DNA from: Aurifilum marmelostoma
Taxonomy: Eukaryota; Ascomycota; Sordariomycetes; Diaporthales; Cryphonectriaceae
Length of the DNA stretch: 64,000 nucleotides
Direction of reading: 5' to 3'
Assembly (NCBI GenBank): GCA_027559495.1
Contig: JAMXSV010000023.1
Coordinates: 1,984,001-2,048,000 of the forward strand
The notes under the pieces were generated by a model. That model saw only the letters and a program-made list of their open reading frames with translations, ran no database searches and had not been told where the DNA came from. Position numbers and translations under genes: made by a program. This document shows, in pieces, positions 23,202 to 36,000 of the stretch. Positions within the stretch are counted from its first letter, which is position 1. Every line of letters starts with the position of its first letter.

Positions 23202-24399
23202 TCACCTCCCTTTGAACACGGGTTTCCTCTTCTCTCCGAATGCCCTTAACGCTTCATGCCAGTCATCGCTCCCAAATACTCTCTCGCACATTGCCTTCTC
23301 AGACTCCTCACTTGGGCCGTTCAGTGCCTTCAGTGCTGCCCTCACAGCGACAGGAGCACCCTCGCAAACCTCCTCCGCCAGCCGGATCGCCTCGACCAAG
23401 ACCTTCCTTCTCGACACGGCCAGCATGGTCGCGCTGTCCAGGCCCTCACTCTCAGTCTCGAGATCCACCAGCCTGCTAGCGATCCCAAGCGTGTACGCCT
23501 CCGGCCCTTCCACCTTGCGGCTGGTCATGACGATCTCACGCGCCCGGGCATCCCCCACCAACCCTGCGAGCCGATAGGTGCCGCCTGCAGCTGGGATGAT
23601 GCCCAGTCCTGTCTCTGGGAGCGCGAGCGATGCGTTCGAGGACAGCACCCTGAAGTGAGTCGCCAGCGCAAGCTCGAATCCGCTCCCCAGGGCGGCTGAT
23701 GCGATGGCTGAGATGACTGGTATCGGGAGGTTGGCCAGCGCCTTGAAGGTATCTCGCATCGCTGAGAAGAAAGCGGATATCCTGTGTTGCCAGGTCAGCC
23801 AATGAGCCCACACAGACCTTTGTTTTGTTGGGGGGGGTGGGGTGTATGAGTAGGAGAAGGGGATGGCCAGCGAGTCGTGCCACTTACTGGTCGTTGTTGA
23901 GTCTGCCCAGCTCCTTCAGGTCCGCCCCGGCGCAAAAGCACGCGTCTACCGAGCTTGCAATGATGAGCGCCCTCGTAGGGCCCTTGATGTCGCCCTCGGT
24001 CCAGGGCATCTCTGCGCCGGAGATGTGGCTGTATTGTGACTGGATCGTCTGTATCTCCTTGCGCAGGGCGGAAAGCAGCGCGTAGGAGATGGCGTTGGCG
24101 GCCGCCGGCCGATTGAGCTGCAACACGCGGATGTGACCGCTGTGCGGCGCAGGAAGGTCTATGAACTCGATCATGGCGCTGGACTTTTTTGCAATGTCAG
24201 GCCCAACATGTTGGTTCTGCGGTTGCTGTTGCTGCTTTTGAAAGGCCTGTTGAAAGGTCTCGCCGGTTGAGGACTTGGGTGGCGAGGGCGGCAGTTCCTT
24301 GTCGACGATCCTGTGGCTGTGTGGTGGTTGGTAGCCTCTGGCGGGGGCATCCGGGAGCAAGCTGAGCTGGTCAGGCACCGGCCGAGCAGAAGAAGACAT
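23202..24399 (-). CDS. Enoyl-CoA hydratase, methylglutaconyl-CoA hydratase-like
   Basis: Two exons, 24399-23888 and 23781-23202; 1092 nt, 363 aa. ATG 24399 was chosen because the upstream in-frame codons look like leader. The N-terminal ~75 residues are Pro/Gln-rich with a basic character and could include a mitochondrial or peroxisomal targeting region. The crotonase fold follows: IRVLQLNRPAAANAIS, DACFCAGADLKEL (first oxyanion-hole loop), ASAALGSGFELALATHFRV (second loop) and LPETGLGIIPAAGGTYRL with the catalytic Glu. AUH-type enzymes hydrate 3-methylglutaconyl-CoA in leucine breakdown; a general short-chain enoyl-CoA hydratase of beta-oxidation is the alternative. No other leucine-pathway gene is in the window. 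Confidence 0.85.
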
Positions 24400-26145
24400 G
24401 GTGTACGTAAACTGGCCGATCTGTCTGGGTTTAAACACACAAAAATACCACCTGCGAAGCGCTGACTCGCCCTGTGCTTTCAGGCTGCCGTGGGAATGAG
24501 TTTGATGAGCTCCCAATTCCGCGTCGAGATGATGCGCACTCGAGGACAGAGAAGGTCATTTCTGAGGAAATGAGGTTCCTCTTTCTTTCTTTATTGTTTC
24601 TTGTCTCGGTTCTCTTTTTCATCTGACCCTTCTGAGCTGTTCCAGACACTCCAATCCCTATCTAGCGGGCCCCTACCCGTCTAATTCGGCCGGCCTGAAG
24701 CGACCAACCCCCAATCTGCACGAATGCTCCGAGAGGAAGATTCTCCACTGGCCACGCTGCTGCCGACGGAGCACGGTGGAGCACGGCCGCGATGGGTCCC
24801 AGGGCCCCTGAAATCACGATGTTTCGCCCTGTCCAGCGCTGCTGCGGACGGGCTAGGTTACGTCTTTGCTTTTTATCCCAATCGTAGCCAGTCTTGTTTC
24901 TAGAAAGGTCTTGTCCCTCTAATCAAACGTCACTTATCATGGGAGGATACCCACAGACACGTCTGTAAGCGTATATGTTTGGGCGCCAAACACGAGAAAT
25001 TCGTCAAGCCCCGATGTCTGCTACAGGAAGTACCCCCATTGAGCTCGGTTGGTCACCCTAAACAGCACTGCACCGCAGACTCCTTGGCCCCACCCCGCAA
25101 TTTCTACCTTCAACTCCTACAACATATCAAGTGTCGGGGCAGCAATAATATTACTGCTTGTTACCCTTGAGTCTTTTTGTTTTTTCTTCTTTTTCCCCCT
25201 TTTAGAAAGGCCCAGTCTTTAAACCCATGTGACTTCTCATAGAGACATTTGTGGAAGATTACAATATATTATTCTAACAAAAGCACCTTCATGATTATTT
25301 GCTCTTGTGAAGACAACTCCATCCGGCTAGTTTCAGACTGTCCCATATATTCTTCAAGGTTGAGGCAGCCAAAGCTACAAACCACCTATGGAGGTAGCTG
25401 GAAAAGATGGAGTCTGTGGTTTGATTTAGGCATATTGTTCATTTCGTACCAAGACCACTATGAGGTGTACACGTTTATGGCTGTGACTGAAAACTTGGTC
25501 AATGGGACCAATTTATAATCAGATAATACTTCTACCATTTTGCAGTATTCACACCCTTGATGCAGGTCGTCAATACCATTACATGCTCAGAATTTCATAT
25601 TACTACCCATATTCCGATGATTTTGCTGTATCCAACAGACAAATTGGAGTGTCGTGCATGTGATGTCATTGATCACTGCAAAGGTGCAAGAAATTGCTTG
25701 CAAGGAAGGAGAGTGAAGGGGATATATTGTTGGGGGGCAGTCACAGGGCTCTCCGGATGACACTTCCTTGTCCGAAAAGGAAAAAGTGAGGTCGTTACTT
25801 GGCTGATCATTGACCACAAAGCCACTACATCAAGCACCTAAACCGCAAATGGTGTTCATCTTGTGGGGTGAGCTGCAAGTAACCCTTATCTGAGGACTGA
25901 GACAGTTCCAATTTCACACCGGGCAAGTCTTTCTATGGTTTGGACCCAAGCATCAAGCCACAGCTGCCTTTTTGTTGACTGTTGAGTCCACTTCCACAGC
26001 CTGCCTCGAGATCTTTCAGAATCTGGGGCTACAAGATATTACCAGGGATCCTTTGACAGCTACCTGCCAAAGGACTAGCATTTTCTACAACAACTCGAAC
26101 TTGGTCAACATCTCACCCAACTCCCACGAAGATCACTGATTCACG
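24400..26145. other. Intergenic stretch
   Basis: No supported gene. The left part is the leader and promoter of the hydratase gene; the part from about 25170 to 25560 is A/T-rich. The frames at 25249-25518 and 25587-25817 lack any recognisable motif. Confidence 0.45.
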
Positions 26146-26784
26146 ATGCTCGGTTTGTCAAAATGCCTCGTGGCCTATATGGCTTCGGTTGCGATTCTTC
26201 CCAGTGGCATTATCGCGACTGCCAATACTATCCTCCCTTGGTAGGCTCTTTAGACGATCACATATGCATTGGCCAAGATGGGATATTAGCTAACTGTGTT
26301 TGCGAAGGCCAACTGTCCTCCCCGGTAGCGGCACCCTCGACGTTAACATCACCGCCATGGCCATCGATACGGATTCCACCGTCCTACTCGACTTGATCAA
26401 CATGAACTCGATCCCTAGCACCTTCACTATAGCCAAAGAAGTCAAGGATACCTGTATCGACGTTTTCAAGCTCGATCACACTGACTCGGTCAATGGCACG
26501 CTGTGCCTGGAAGGCAGCGTCACCTACGAGGGCGTGGTGGCTTCTCTGCTGGGCCCCATGTTCAACTCGAGCCGGACAGACGCCTTGGCGCGTGTCCAAG
26601 ATGATGGCAGTTGTTACCATGTCTCAGGCTGCTGGTGCACGTGCGAGCTGGCTTGTATTGCCACCATCCTACTGTTCCCCTTCTGCGGTGAGTCCACTTG
26701 CCCGGCTACTGTCTCTGTTGGGACGCAATCATTGATGACCTTTTCTCGTCGATAGTCGCTGGCTGCACGGCCTGTCCCAACTAA
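26146..26784 (+). CDS. Small cysteine-rich secreted protein (167 aa)
   Basis: Exons: 26146-26240, 26308-26687 and 26756-26784; 504 nt with phases that fit. The first intron has a good branch point (GCTAAC) before its acceptor. The N-terminus (SKCLVAYMASVAILPSGIIA) is a likely signal peptide. The mature part has N-glycosylation sequons (NIT, NGT, NSS), and cysteines crowd at the end: SCYHVSGCWCTCELAC, FPFC, AGCTACPN. The third exon only adds the final ten or so residues, including two cysteines. No known family was recognised. Size, secretion and cysteine content fit an effector- or antimicrobial-like protein, but this is inference. The hydrophobic CIATILLFPF near the end could instead be a membrane or GPI-type signal. 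Confidence 0.6.
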
Positions 26785-27847
26785 GTCCTCGGCGAGGGCT
26801 CCAGACCACGCTAGGCTAGAGCTTCTTTCATAACTCCTGCTGGCACGTCTTGATAGGCTCGAAGATGGCTATATGAGCACGTTTCGTTGTGTGGTCAAGA
26901 ATAAGCACACGCATTCCACCTTTTCGATGCGCGATGACCTTCAGCTTATTCGACTCAACTTCTGGTCCTGAGAAGACGTCTGTGGACTATTTTACTTCGC
27001 GATCGCGGAATAACAATACACTTCTGGTTCCTTCTGAGGCCACCAAATCCATATACCCACTTTGTAGCTTGCATCATGATCTCCATGCAAAATAATCACC
27101 TGAAATCCATGTCAGGTGTGTGGTATTTGGTTTGATCGGCCTCTACCCTTTCTATTTCCTCCGACTTGCCTCAGCGTTCGTGATACCCCAGCCAGCTTGC
27201 GTGAGTATGTATTTGCCGAGAACTCGTACAGGACTTTCAATTGTGGCATCAGCTCGGAGAAAGACCCAGACCGCCAGTCCGTGTAAGGCACTTGTCGCTC
27301 TCATTAAAGCATCTGCCTGCTGTGGTGGCAAGTGATGATGCATCTCAGGTCATACAATTGCCCCAGAGACCACATGATTTGCTCTCCGCGAGAAGCGCAC
27401 TGCATTGGTCTCAGAGTTGGACCACTTGAGCGGCAGGATATTGACAGGCCCGACCGGCTGAAGCTGCCTCCGACAGAATCTCGACTTTCTTCACCGCCAA
27501 CATCACCGCATTTTGATCTCACTTTGGCATATGGCTTTCGTACCGCCTGTATTTCGGCCTTGACAGGCCATTGGCTTCCAGTGGAGGCCTGAGTTTCTGT
27601 TAGGGATGTATATTAGAATGCATAGTGGCGGAGTCAATAAGTATTTCAAAACATCAGGCCGTATTTGAAAGCTGCCGACAAAATGGTGGCCGAAATTAAT
27701 TATCACAAAAGCCGCCCTCCTCCCTGTGCTCTCTACTCTACCACCACCATATCTGGAGTTGTGATTAACAAGAAGATCCTCGAGTGAAACTTCCTGGAGG
27801 GGTCTTGCCAATTTTCTCTCATATATTGAGTATACGACCCAAAACGC
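26785..27847. other. Intergenic stretch
   Basis: Nothing supported. Small frames at 26889-27095 and 27120-27335 (plus) are interrupted and show no family motif; they may be relics. Confidence 0.4.
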
Positions 27848-28342
27848 ATGGCACCAGTCATACTGGCCGGTCCAGATAGCATTCAGCCCTGGCTCAACAG
27901 CCTCTTCAGACGAGCACGCCGCTTAGGCTGCCAGCACATTCTCTTCCCTCTCAGCAGCCAGCAAAACAACTCATCATCCCATGACGACCACCAGCACCAC
28001 AACCACAACCATCTGCAGGGAATAGAAGACAGGCTCCGGAGAGAGACAGCCGACAGGCTGGTGAGGGAGAGCGTTCCAGGCCATATCTGGGCATACATGC
28101 TCACGCTGGTCGTACACCCCGACGAGCTCTTTGCGGATCCGGCGCTCGCCGTTGGCATGGCGCAGGTCGCGGCGGCGAGGGTTCCCGATGCGCCCGTTAC
28201 CGAGAGAGACTGGGCCAGGCTAGATTATGAGCTCAGGGGTGCTTGTCCTGATGACTATCCCACGCGGGCCCATTTTGAGCAGGGACAGAAATGGCTGAGC
28301 ACTGTTACCAAGAAATATCGTCTTGAGCAGGGACGACTTTAG
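27848..28342 (+). CDS. Hypothetical protein (164 aa)
   Basis: Single exon. The first third carries a His/Asn/Gln/Ser-rich low-complexity tract (HDDHQHHNHNHLQG). The rest is helical, with a regular pattern: DRLRRETADRLVRESVPG, then ELFADPALAVGMAQVAAA and a C-terminal TRAHFEQGQKWLSTVTKKY. No signal peptide, membrane span or catalytic motif. Codon use looks like coding sequence (G/C-rich third positions in the second half). I do not recognise the family; a small regulatory or transposon-derived protein is possible. Confidence 0.45.
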   Translation: MAPVILAGPDSIQPWLNSLFRRARRLGCQHILFPLSSQQNNSSSHDDHQHHNHNHLQGIEDRLRRETADRLVRESVPGHIWAYMLTLVVHPDELFADPALAVGMAQVAAARVPDAPVTERDWARLDYELRGACPDDYPTRAHFEQGQKWLSTVTKKYRLEQGRL

Positions 28343-29820
28343 TTACACCGCAACTTCTTTTCATTTGATTCCTTGCTAAGCATATGAAATTGCGGATGGA
28401 AGACAAGTGCACTTCATGTTGATTCTTTGGCAAGAGATTGTGTTGGAAAGACATTGTGTCAACTGGTAGGCGTAGAGCTAGATCTGAGCGGTGTTGATAT
28501 CTGAGACAAGAGACTCTTTTATGGGTTTCCGTGATAGCCATGCAGAAAATCGAATTTGTTAGGTCTGTTGAGATCATTGCGACTCTCACCAAGATGGCGA
28601 CATTCAAAAGCTTCTCCATGTCGGAACATCTTCTCAACAAAACGTCGAATCCTACCATTGGATCCCTCTTCCCCTTTCTCTGAACGTCCAGATCACTTGG
28701 TCAACAGACTGAGTCCACTTCTCAAATAGGCTCTCCAGTCTCCGTGCGCTCTGCCCATCATCTGCTCCGATGGGTTTCATTGAGGCTTAGCCTAATTCTC
28801 AGGTCGTCAAAGAATCGAATGTTCATGACCTCTGCTGATCATACATCTGGCCTCTGGGCAAGTGCGAAAGGATGCGTTGTCATGTCCACAGGCTCCAGAT
28901 TGAAACAAGAAGGCAAAAGACGTATTGGTGTCATGAGTCTGTCTCAGAAAGCAAAACGGAAGGTGGGTGTCCGTCCTCGGATACTGTGCGACGCCAACAG
29001 AGTCACCCGTTCCTTATTCCTGAGCTCTAGACACTCCAACATCGCCAACCCGTCAGTGCGTTTCCTGAGATCAAACAAGGACAGCTCTGGCTCTGACAGC
29101 TGCTCCGTCAATTCAACTATCTTTCCGCCTGCATTGCCCCCGGCGAGTTATCTGGCCAAGCTCGGCCGAGCTGGATCAATAATTGAGCCAGAATCCTACC
29201 GCCGTACGGACGACCCGCGCGCCAACCAACTGAGGGTCGTGTACGCCGAGGGCGCTCATCTCTGGAGCATACTTCTCCACACCAAGCCGCAATTTCCCTA
29301 TGGTCTCAGGCCTTTCAAGCACACCGCAGGCGTTTCTGGCCTCCTTGGTCAGATGGAGATTTGCTGTTCCGTGGTCAGAAATAGGGCATGTTATCCTACA
29401 TATATCCAGGCGGTGGGTAGACACAGGATCAGTCCACGAGTCAGACGCAACAAGGCCCCGATGCAGCATAGGGCTTCGGGCATCCTGTCCTGTACAAAAG
29501 CCAAGGCTACTCTCAATGCGAGACCAGGTTTCGATGGACGGGCAAGGTTCGGCGCGGAAGCAGATCTGGTCCAGATCCAGCAAGATAGTCCCAAGATTAG
29601 AGCCGCTGAATCCTAGAGTAGTAGACTCAGCAATCAGCGGCATGGATACATTGTACCAAGGCGGGAATGTGAAATGTCAAACACGATCCCGAATCAGACG
29701 TGAAGTGTTAGGAGAGGTCGCTCGCCAGTACAGGCGGTGCAGATCGGCGGTAGTATCCGGTTATGACTGCCAGGTTGACTTTGGTAGTGTGGACCCATCC
29801 AAGTCTGCGAGATACTTGAC
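28343..29820. other. Stretch with possible extension of the 2EXR relic
   Basis: The minus strand keeps protein-like pieces between about 28750 and 29643 (for example SEPELSLFDLRKRTDGLAML and FNLEPVDMTTHPFALAQRPD) broken by stops. They probably belong to the decayed 2EXR gene to the right. The 290-aa plus-strand frame at 28744-29616 is Arg/Ser-rich and is taken to be its antisense shadow. Confidence 0.35.
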
Positions 29821-30391
29821 CTATTTATTGTTTGAATGTAGGATCACAGCTCCTCTGTCACACGTATCCGCTGTTCTCGGAATATGAAGTGCCTTGACGA
29901 GCTGTTGGGCTTCGTTGTCCTCGTGCGGACCACACACGTCATAGAGAAAGTAGAGGATGTCCCATCCTGACCTGAGGACCACAAGCCTCCTTTTCATTCG
30001 TCATTCTTCCGGGTGGTGTACAGAAGACCGGAAGCGGCATCCATTCTATAAACTCGCCTGCTGCACGAGCAGACTCCCGGCAAGTAATTATAGAGAAACT
30101 GTGGACGAGGTGGCTCGGCTCGGAGACAGACATGACACGTCTTGTTGGATTTCTGTAACTGGGATCGGTATGCATCGCAAGACGACACCTATTCAGAATT
30201 CGAGTCTTCGCCTGCTTCCTCAGCGCGCCGCTCCTCGGTCTCATCCCGAGGTCAGGCGCGCTGTGTCCGCGAGGGTTAATCTTGACGAACACAGACATAC
30301 GGATGAATCGATGTCGCTTCAAACTCATATTCCAAATCTCGAGACGCAGCCCTGGGAGCTCGAGCGGCAGCTTGCTGAAGAAGGCAAACAT
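29821..30391 (-). pseudogene. Decayed 2EXR-domain protein
   Basis: The start has the 2EXR signature: FAFFSKLPLELPGLRLEIWN followed by a RHRFIR motif. Further on comes TCRESARAAGEFI, matching the usual CRESR-A-A--FY block, though with an insertion in the first motif. The next typical block appears in another frame (LVVLRSGWDILYFLYDV, then EAQQLVKALHI) and ends at a TAG at 29821-29823. At least one frame change without a fitting intron is needed, and related pieces may continue left to about 28750. 2EXR proteins are a large fungal family of unknown function, often present as lineage-specific paralogues and relics. No single C/G-run correction repairs this one, unlike the other broken genes here. 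Confidence 0.55.
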
Positions 30392-33019
30392 ATATCTTCC
30401 CTGCCTCGTTCCTCGCCCCTATCAGCCGTCTCAGTGCTGCTGAAGTGCTTGTCATTTTATACCTCAAACTCGTGTGCCTCCCGGAGGTAAAATGGGCAGG
30501 CCGGCTCTCGACACTGGCGGTTCTAGGCCCAATTCTTGACGACGAGCAGTGCCAGACCGCACAGCGATCGAAGTCAATAAGAAGCTCTAGGCGAGATATC
30601 TTGGTGTTCTGTGTGTTGAGAAAGAAGCAGTGAAGTTGCTGCCGGTCAAAAGGACTGCGCCTCGGGGCGAGTGGATGGTAAAGGAAGAGAAAGTCAAGAG
30701 CGATCGAATGCCTGTGACAGCAGGATCATACCACTCTTATTGGACTTGCCTTCCCCCCCCTCCCCCTAGGCCTATGTCGCGGCTGTTATTGCAGAATGTT
30801 GGGCCAATGTGGTTGATTCGATACTGCATAAATAGAAGAGAAGCAAATAAGCCGATGTCCATTCCAACGTTGTGTCGCCATGCAGTTGATAGGGAGGGGT
30901 GTTGGCGGCACCACTTATTCTTTCCACCCTGACAACCCTGACAACGCCTTACCCTCTTCCTCCCTCTTATGTAACTTGCGCCTGAGCTTGGCAATCCAGG
31001 ACAAGACTTCACTACTTGATAGGCACTCGATCTTCGTATAGGCTCACTTGAATCTGCGTTGATAGCCCTTAGTTCTGTAGATAAAACCCGTGATACTACC
31101 AATGGATGCAGTGGCCTCAATGGAAAGTACAAGAACACAGAATGACCACAATATATCCTGCAATCACGTCATGTCATTTCGTATCTGGTCATGATTCCAT
31201 CATGCCAGGCCTTTTATTCTAATGCTTGCACGTTCTAGCAGCTGTGTCTCACGCCCCGATTAGGTATAATTTTTCACGTATCTTCAAGTGGAGGGTTATG
31301 TCATGGTCTCTACTGTTTTAGGTCAAGAACCGCACCAGTGGAGCTATATACTTCGACTTGAAGGGAAGAAAACATGTGACAGGTAGACGTCTCGCACCTT
31401 CTGGCACTCTGGAGATCCTGGCTAATGAGCAGGTGCGATCTCGCATAATCATATTGCGTAGTAGAGGTCTCAAACTTTGTGGGCAGGAGCGGTCAACTAG
31501 GGGATGGTGATGCTACAGTGCTTACAGTGAAGCAGGCATCCCTTGGGGCTAAGAAGAGCAACTTCTTTCCTCATTACCAACACCAGTAACAACTACTACG
31601 CACTCAATCCGTTGCTGAGGGCTGTGATACTACCTTCGACACCCCGATATACTTAGAAGATAGCTCTGTATTGTACGTGTCTTTTCTAAAGGTGGAGTCA
31701 CCAGTCAAGGTAATTACCTACGCACCTCTTACTAGAGCGGCAAGTAGCAGGTTGAATAAGGGCTGTTGTGTATTGCTAATCAACTAGCATTAGGATGGAC
31801 TTGGAACAATCTGGTCTCCCAACATGCTTGTAATGACCTGAAAAACTGGTTGCAGCAACTTTTCAAAATAGCCTGTCCGACCATGATCGGTCCAAGCAGC
31901 TCCTCGAACCACGGATATCCCGGCGTTTAGTACTTCTCAGAGAAGATTGCACCCGATCCCACGTGCCCACCACAGGCTTGTGGCCGGCCATCCGCCTCTA
32001 GTCTATCTGCGCTACAAGAGTAGAGCAGCACCAGCGTACTTCAGAAGTCTAGACCTGCGTAGATCAATGTTCCCTGTAGCTCTGAGTTCCGGCGCTAGAG
32101 GAGCAGGGAGGCGTAGTAGGCTTCCCAGCCCGCAGCCTAAATTTCTTTTCGTTTTCATGTGTGGTCGCAGTTTCGATCTTGCTCGTCTTCCTTTTTACCC
32201 CTTTCATCGAGACCCCATCGTATCGAGATCTAAGTCATCTAGCGAGTCCATGCCTTCTTCCATGGTTTCAGACTTTCACTGCTCCTAAGATACATATTTT
32301 GTCTTTTTCTGCATGTATCATGGTCGAGGACAGGGTTGCTCGTTGTCGGCTTCCGGGAACTAGGAGGGTTGGGGGGGGGGGGTGGGGTTCATTGTCCATG
32401 GACTCTGATTGGTCCTTGTCGATATGCAGATCGCTAAAGTAGAGCCCAGGGGGGGTCTACAGCGATACGGGCTGTACCAACTCGGTAACTAGTGACAGTT
32501 TCCCATGCTAGTTTTTGCCTCCCCAATGCGACAAACTGTTGATGGAAGGAACAATCCGGTGCAACAGTACCGTCATTTTGATAAATGGCATCTCCATTAT
32601 GGATCCACGATCCATCCGTTAGCCCTATGGCCTTTGTGCCTCCTCCTCCTCCTCCTCTCGCTCTCCGCCCGATGTTGGCTTCCTTCCGGGTGGCAAATAA
32701 TCAAGCAAGCAGGGTTCCTAGCGTGTGTGTTCATCGCCCACAACATTTTGATGGTCTGGCTTGCGTTGGAGTCCTGCTAACATCGTTTAGGCTATTAAAC
32801 ATGACGATGAACTGAACGTGAAGTCTCCAAGCTTTGTGGATGTCCTGATGTGCACGCAACGACGACGACGTCTGGGTTCGATCTCGTGAGCTACAGCGAT
32901 GGTTCACGGGGCGAGAGGAACCGCAAAGGCGGGCGCCATCTCAGAGGCGGCTCGGGAGGAGGAAGCCTTGCGGTAAGCTGTCGCCACCACTTGTCGCAAT
33001 CCATCCTGTTCAGTCTCAG
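30392..33019. other. Long intergenic stretch upstream of the histidine kinase
   Basis: About 2.6 kb with no supported gene. It holds short G runs (32370-32379) and C runs (30753-30766). The right part is presumably the promoter and 5' UTR of the kinase; small upstream frames (32505-32780, 32585-32815) could be uORFs but nothing proves it. Confidence 0.5.
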
Positions 33020-36000
33020 ATGCATGCCTCGTCCATCGTGACGGACTTGGATCGCATAGCCCCTTCTGACCTGAGCTTTTCTCACAACAGATATGCAGCC
33101 TCATTGTTGGCGGAATCTACCATCAACGATACCGCCTCCCCCTTGGACCCTTCCTCGCTCCGCCTCTCATCTGATGCCATCTTGACTGCGTTTGCCCAGC
33201 TGGCCGCCTTGAAGCTCGATGTTGAGCGTGCCGTCGTCTCCATCTTGGATGGCAGGCGGCAGCATATTGTCGCCGAGGCAACACCGTCCACCGTCATAGA
33301 TCTAGATCCACAAAGTGCCGCTCGAGACGCCGACGCCGAGAGCCATGTGCTCGTGTTGTCCGGCACCGCCATCCCCAGGGCCTACGGCGTATGCGAGGCA
33401 GTCCTCGACTTGCCCGCCATTCAGTCCTCTGTCGGCAGCACCACTCTGCCCGTCTGCATAGTTCCCGACCTGGCACAAGATGCCCGGTTCTGCGACAAGC
33501 CTTATTTTGGACCAGACTCACCGCTTCGTTTTTATGCTGGTGTGCCTCTCCGTTCGCCTCAGGGAATCGATATCGGCGTCTGCTGCGTCTTCGACAGCAA
33601 GCCGCGGCAGGATCTTGACGCGTCGGCGCAGAGCTTTCTACGGACGACTGCCGGGCTCGTCATGTCACACCTGCAGTCGAGGGTTTCGACCGAGAGCTAT
33701 CGCCGACATGAGCGCATGGTGCGCGGCCTCGGGTCCATGGTGGAGGGGATGGGCTCAATGTCCAAGTGGCGGGAAATGCCTAACCCAGAGTCTTTTGTAA
33801 CGATTGAAGGTAGAGAGGGTGGTCTCAATGCCCAGCAGCAGCGCATCCAGGGCCAGGCCAACGAGTTGCCCACCATCGTGCAGCCCACACGCCCGGCACC
33901 CGTCCCGCTACCATCAGATTCAGACCTTACCGACCAACCATCTTGCCCGAACGACAGCGCAGAGAGTCTCTCTTCGGGGACGTCAAGACCTGATTCTTTT
34001 CGGTCGAAGCAGTCCCTTGCCAGTTCACCAAGCAGCTTCAAGATCAATGATGACATTGTCATCACAAAGTCGCTGTTCTCCCGTGCTGCCAATATAATCA
34101 GAGAGTCGATCGAGGTCGAAGGAGCCCTGTTTTTGGATGCTTCAGTCGTTTCATTTGGAGGCCTCGTCCCGCGAGGGAGCGACTCGCCTCCACCCGGTAG
34201 TAATGACCAGGAACAACGGCGATCTTCTGGTAGCAGCGGTGACGAATCAGCCGGCACCGATGACAGCTCTGTCACTGCCAGGTTCTGCCAGAACCTAGGT
34301 TTCTCTACGTCGGACCACTCGAGCATCAATGGAGAGACGGCACCCGCCGAGTTTGGATCCGTTCCGGATGCTGTTCTCGAGAGGATACTACGTCGTTATC
34401 CGCGTGGTCAGGTCTTCAACTTTGACGAGGAAGGTGTCGTGATCTGGGCTGTGAGCGACACGGATGAGTCCGAGACCGGGACTTCGGCGGACGCAGCGGA
34501 TGAGGCCCCAAAGCCGGCCAGGCAGACAGCCCAGGCCCCCAGAAGAAGTGACGGCGCGTTCCTCATGCGGATGTTCCCTGGAGCCCGAAGTGTAGTCCTA
34601 CTCCCTCTCTGGGACTCGCACCGGAAGATCTGGTACGCTGGTGGCTTTGTCTGGACGAGATCCCGCGGCCGTGTCTTCACCGTCGAGGGCGAGCTAAGTT
34701 ATCTCAAGGCCTTTGGTGCCGCCATCATGTCTGAAATTGCACGCCTTGACGTTCTTCGTGAAAAGAAAGCAAAGGAGGACGTCCTCGGCTCGCTCTCACA
34801 CGAGATTAGGTCGCCACTCCATGGGGTCATCTTGGGTGTCGAGCTGATGCACGACTCCGTCCTAACCAGCTTCCAGGAGGATGTCTTGCACACGGTGGAA
34901 ACTTGTGGTCGTACACTTCTCGACACACTGGATCACGTCAGTTCATTTATTTTTCTTTTTCTTTTTTTCTTTTTCTTTTTCTTTTTCTTTTTCTTTTTTT
35001 CTTTTTCTTTTTCTTTTTCTTTTTTTTTTTCTTCGTCATTTTTGATTCCCCCCTTGTCTCCTCGTGTAATAATCCTCACTGTAATGACCGAGAATCTTCA
35101 TGAACTGACTGATTCATTTCAGTTGCTCGATTTCAGCAAAGTCAACCACTTCTTGCAGTCTCCTCGGCGGAGAGCGTCTGGCGGACATGCGCGCGGCCTC
35201 AGCGTGGACACTACTGGAAGGAGTATCGAGTCTGGCATGATGAGCATTTTCTCGGACATCAGTCTGGACTTGCTCCTGGAAGAGGTCGTCGAGAGCGTTT
35301 ACGCTGGGTTTAGCTTTCAAGACACATCCAGCGAATGGGCTGCCAGGGACAAGCCGAGTTCTCCCTCATACTTTGAACGAGCTGGCACTCTGAGGCGATT
35401 AGAATCCGTTCGCCAACTGGATACCAATGGTGCCACCTCTGGGAAACCCCCTCGCGTTGGCGTTGTTGTTGGTGTTCATCTGAATATCGACCCCAACGTT
35501 TCCTGGGATCTACACGCACAACCTGGCGCCCTACGACGGATCATCATGAATATCTTCGGAAACGCGCTCAAGTATACCTCGAAAGGCAGCATTCTGGTAT
35601 CGTTGACGCAGGAGCCGGTCCCGGCCAAAAGGAAGTCTAGGCGGCGCAACATTGTCTTCTCGGTCTCGGACTCTGGGAGGGGTATTGGAAATGACTATCT
35701 GCAAAACCGGCTCTACATCCCCTTTTCCCAGGAAAACCAACTGTCTGCAGGGGCTGGCTTGGGCCTCAGCATAGTCAGACAGATAGTCCATGGACTTGGA
35801 GGCCGGATCGGTGTCGAGAGCCGGGTCGGCCATGGCACAACAGTCAGAGTTTTGATACCTCTCCGTCTGTCGGGTCCCAAGCCCGCAACCGCTGTTGGCC
35901 CGCCGCCCAATGCATACGACAATCTCACTGGCCTGGTCAAGAAGCTTGAGGGATCCTCGGTGGCCCTCATAGGCTTCCCCGAGGACTTCGACCCCGACCA

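Noticed and set aside
28744..29616. 290-aa plus-strand open frame
   Set aside because: Arg/Ser-rich composition, no motif, and it lies opposite minus-strand pieces that look like the 2EXR relic; taken as antisense shadow.
32860..32900. GGTTCGATC resembling a tRNA B box
   Set aside because: No matching A box, acceptor stem or cloverleaf could be drawn around it.
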